Positions 7,301-7,993 of a stretch of 7,993 nucleotides of DNA are shown piece by piece (the first letter of the stretch is position 1; each line of letters opens with the position of its first letter). The translations under genes were made by a program, and so were the position numbers. Source of the DNA: Candidatus Njordarchaeum guaymasense (GTDB lineage: Archaea > Asgardarchaeota > Njordarchaeia > Njordarchaeales > Njordarchaeaceae); contig JAUQYT010000321.1 of NCBI GenBank assembly GCA_030587605.1, positions 1-7,993 on the forward strand, read 5' to 3'. The notes under the pieces were generated by a model. That model was not told where the DNA came from and searched no databases. It saw nothing but the letters and a program-made list of their open reading frames with translations.

Positions 7301-7693
7301 GCAAAAGAATTGGAGAAGAGGAGAGAGATTTTCTTCCAAATCCTGTTGGGTGAGGAAACCGAAAACAAGGCGGAAACCGATGGCGGCAAGACAGGAGCAG
7401 CAATTGGGAATGACGTGGAACCCTTCAAGGCGCTTACGAATGCGAGATTTGTTGCTGTCAATAGATCGCCGTATATAGTAGTCAACAGGGATAACGAAGA
7501 AATATTGTTTGGCATAGAAGATGGAGAAGGTAAGAAGATCGATGCGACTGCAACAGTATCCGAGGAGAAAAGCTACATAAACCTCGTCAGAGAAGTTATC
7601 GCGCCATCACTCCTTTTGGAAACGGAGAAACAGGAAATATCACTAACCAAGGAAATCTATGATCCCCGAAAACCACGGTACGGGAGTACGTAA
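4325..7693 (+). CDS. giant TrmB-like winged-helix protein with ~850-residue coiled coil
   Basis: A 1122-residue cytosolic protein in three parts. Residues about 12-82 match a TrmB-type winged helix: a first helix (SLDEEQFSAYLVLLGKGPLT), a recognition-helix segment (SVKESFDELQEKGF) and the closing P-x-Y-x-A-x-x-P strand (VPIYSATMPF). Residues about 95-950 are almost wholly Lys/Glu/Ser/Thr/Asn-rich helix with heptad-like hydrophobic spacing, strongest near 600-680. Breaks occur at Pro-rich points such as 335-337 and 373-379. Residues about 957-1105 resemble the PLD-like effector part of TrmB regulators (RAIEDHIRGMISRAKVTLFIDAP, then FVAVNRSPYIVVNRDNEEILFG), without HKD catalytic motifs and with a Gly/Glu-rich insert at 1009-1033. 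There are only two Cys and no TM or signal peptide. TrmB proteins usually have a short coiled linker and about 250-350 residues. Starts at 4337 and 4343 (residues 5 and 7) are equally possible, as GGTG at 4327-4330 precedes 4337. Likely DNA-binding, perhaps architectural; ligand unknown. Confidence 0.88.
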   Translation: MVCPMVMAKSRKFMDALTSLDEEQFSAYLVLLGKGPLTVSEASYYLDQPLESVKESFDELQEKGFAIALPRTVPIYSATMPFHSLADQLTAIGNMQTKIGKSIGTSSERFLDAINSGVTSLSNSFQSQETELNEILENITMSNEKAVKRVVIDNNEVLNERATTLRTDLDNAVEATKTGFSTALDKVKTIIHDTFDRFDKNLKDLTSQETLNKNIDQLSRSMEAFRALPVRLIETIRQYNDGMSKRITDFNSAIDRALGKFGQTVKTVKLMQETTDTSLQSIAEELNSTLSSVGKDLVEAIGNESTSREKLSLQTTFTDIHVNTIESIIDVLDKIPPTYAELIEKLESRLDKLSSGIKRQVRDYSEAIFSSTTPDSPVWKLLDAEMESLESETRKVEEAVSRWIELVLAKTEELLGRIETDSTVTLQSLEENVGDFAAKSIQQFDQSEPLTAIQGIVSKVGQYEEQVSKAYSAFEVNLNRFRSEILKQVDRLVERHGVSISGAAKTLESTIKEWRDKNVDVTELSANLGVLTEAGKELGQLRDETSSKLISLGSEIVDSARKLTIEPSKMVLIASGQLKEELGNLEKKVSIFVDSVTDEIHNAIAKTRKKLEEEKNRRGELESALKEIQTKSNETIERQFASIDDSLKKFKEETSRTLNTQIQRLEKSIDDESKGFKGYLTESNTATNNTIELQRAIVSELQKKMNDSILKPLKRINEELAASLTKVRELVNGSLSDTRKGIGETVLNVLNEVHATVDSIGGKVTEIADENNKMMETHSKQAANNIDRLCTKETENIILETANTINSLRGKLNEIKISLSEQAGNMTTRVGEETTILVDRANNQLSSFKERLKIESTKLIPSIVESFSNSVTSLTSQQNVMIKERVAEFIKNHKNKQSRTLEEIKEVTNQQTTTMRSEVGPTIDEITTGAKRNAEILMKFDEHLRPLASATTGEKTWPLFSKRAIEDHIRGMISRAKVTLFIDAPTSSYLPPAKELEKRREIFFQILLGEETENKAETDGGKTGAAIGNDVEPFKALTNARFVAVNRSPYIVVNRDNEEILFGIEDGEGKKIDATATVSEEKSYINLVREVIAPSLLLETEKQEISLTKEIYDPRKPRYGST

Positions 7694-7885
7694 CAATTGG
7701 TCAATGGCACTCTTGTCAGCTTACTTGATTTTCTCGAGAATTGAGTGCAAGTGCGCCTTCCCGTGAATGCTGGGCAACATGATGAGAGAAGACGCGCTGC
7801 ACATGCGGGACTGAAGCAACAACATACAACAATTCAAGGTCTCTCTAGAATTGGCGTATGCTGAGAATTGGTAAGGAGGTGGCTC
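7694..7885. other. convergent intergenic gap with short repeats
   Basis: About 190 bp between two gene ends that face each other. It holds a perfect 10-bp palindrome TTCTCGAGAA (7731-7740), 38 bp after the stop of the giant gene, and a direct repeat of AGAATTGG (7847-7854 and 7864-7871, 17 bp apart). No strong stem followed by a T-run is visible, so the terminators are not identified. No gene is seen. Confidence 0.5.
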
Positions 7886-7993
7886 TCAATGCACTGGAGT
7901 CTTGCCCCCCTCTTTTGACTTTTCTCCTTCCCCAATCTCTTCTATCGTCAAGTATCCAATAAACAACCAGATTGTGAACGCGAGCAGAATGTA
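7886..7993 (-). CDS. C-terminal tail of a membrane protein, 5' part beyond window
   Basis: A minus-strand frame enters from the right edge and ends at TGA 7888-7886 (35 residues). It reads as one hydrophobic helix (ILLAFTIWLFIGYLTI) followed by a short charged, Lys/Glu/Gly-rich tail (EEIGEGEKSKEGG). This is the usual look of a last TM segment with a cytosolic C-terminus. Too little remains to name a family. It converges on the giant coiled-coil gene. Confidence 0.5.
   Translation of the reverse strand, partial: YILLAFTIWLFIGYLTIEEIGEGEKSKEGGKTPVH

Overview
The window looks archaeal. The largest gene opens with a TrmB-type winged helix and ends in a TrmB/PLD-like domain, a regulator architecture centred on Archaea. 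Candidate BRE/TATA-like boxes lie upstream of genes, and Shine-Dalgarno sites are few and weak. Moderate GC, frequent AGA/AGG arginine codons and long intergenic gaps would fit an uncultured Asgard or TACK-type archaeon, but nothing here fixes the lineage.

Layout, left to right. (1) Positions 1-963, minus strand: a 10-TM drug/metabolite (EamA-like) transporter that runs off the left edge, with nine TM segments visible. (2) 1117-2520 (or 2565), minus strand: a CLC-family chloride channel/transporter without CBS domains. It keeps the gating Glu but lacks the inner Glu and the central Tyr. (3) 2566-3195: a long divergent intergenic region with candidate promoters and a 2918-3162 block that is rich in hairpins and open on both strands. 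The block may be a structured RNA or a decayed gene. (4) 3283-4227, plus strand: a soluble protein I do not recognise, with a Cys/His cluster that may bind metal. (5) 4228-4324: a short spacer with two dyads of equal spacing, 20 bp apart, just before (6) 4325-7693, plus strand: a 1122-residue protein with a TrmB-like winged helix, about 850 residues of almost pure helix/coiled coil, and a C-terminal PLD-like TrmB effector-type domain. (7) 7886-7993, minus strand: the C-terminal tail of a membrane protein entering from the right edge.

The two minus-strand membrane genes at the left are ordinary transport functions. The two plus-strand genes are the novel part: an apparent transcription regulator whose linker has grown to the size of an SMC arm or filament protein, behind an unrecognised Cys-rich protein and possible operator dyads. 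Whether these two form one system is inference from co-orientation and 97-bp spacing only.
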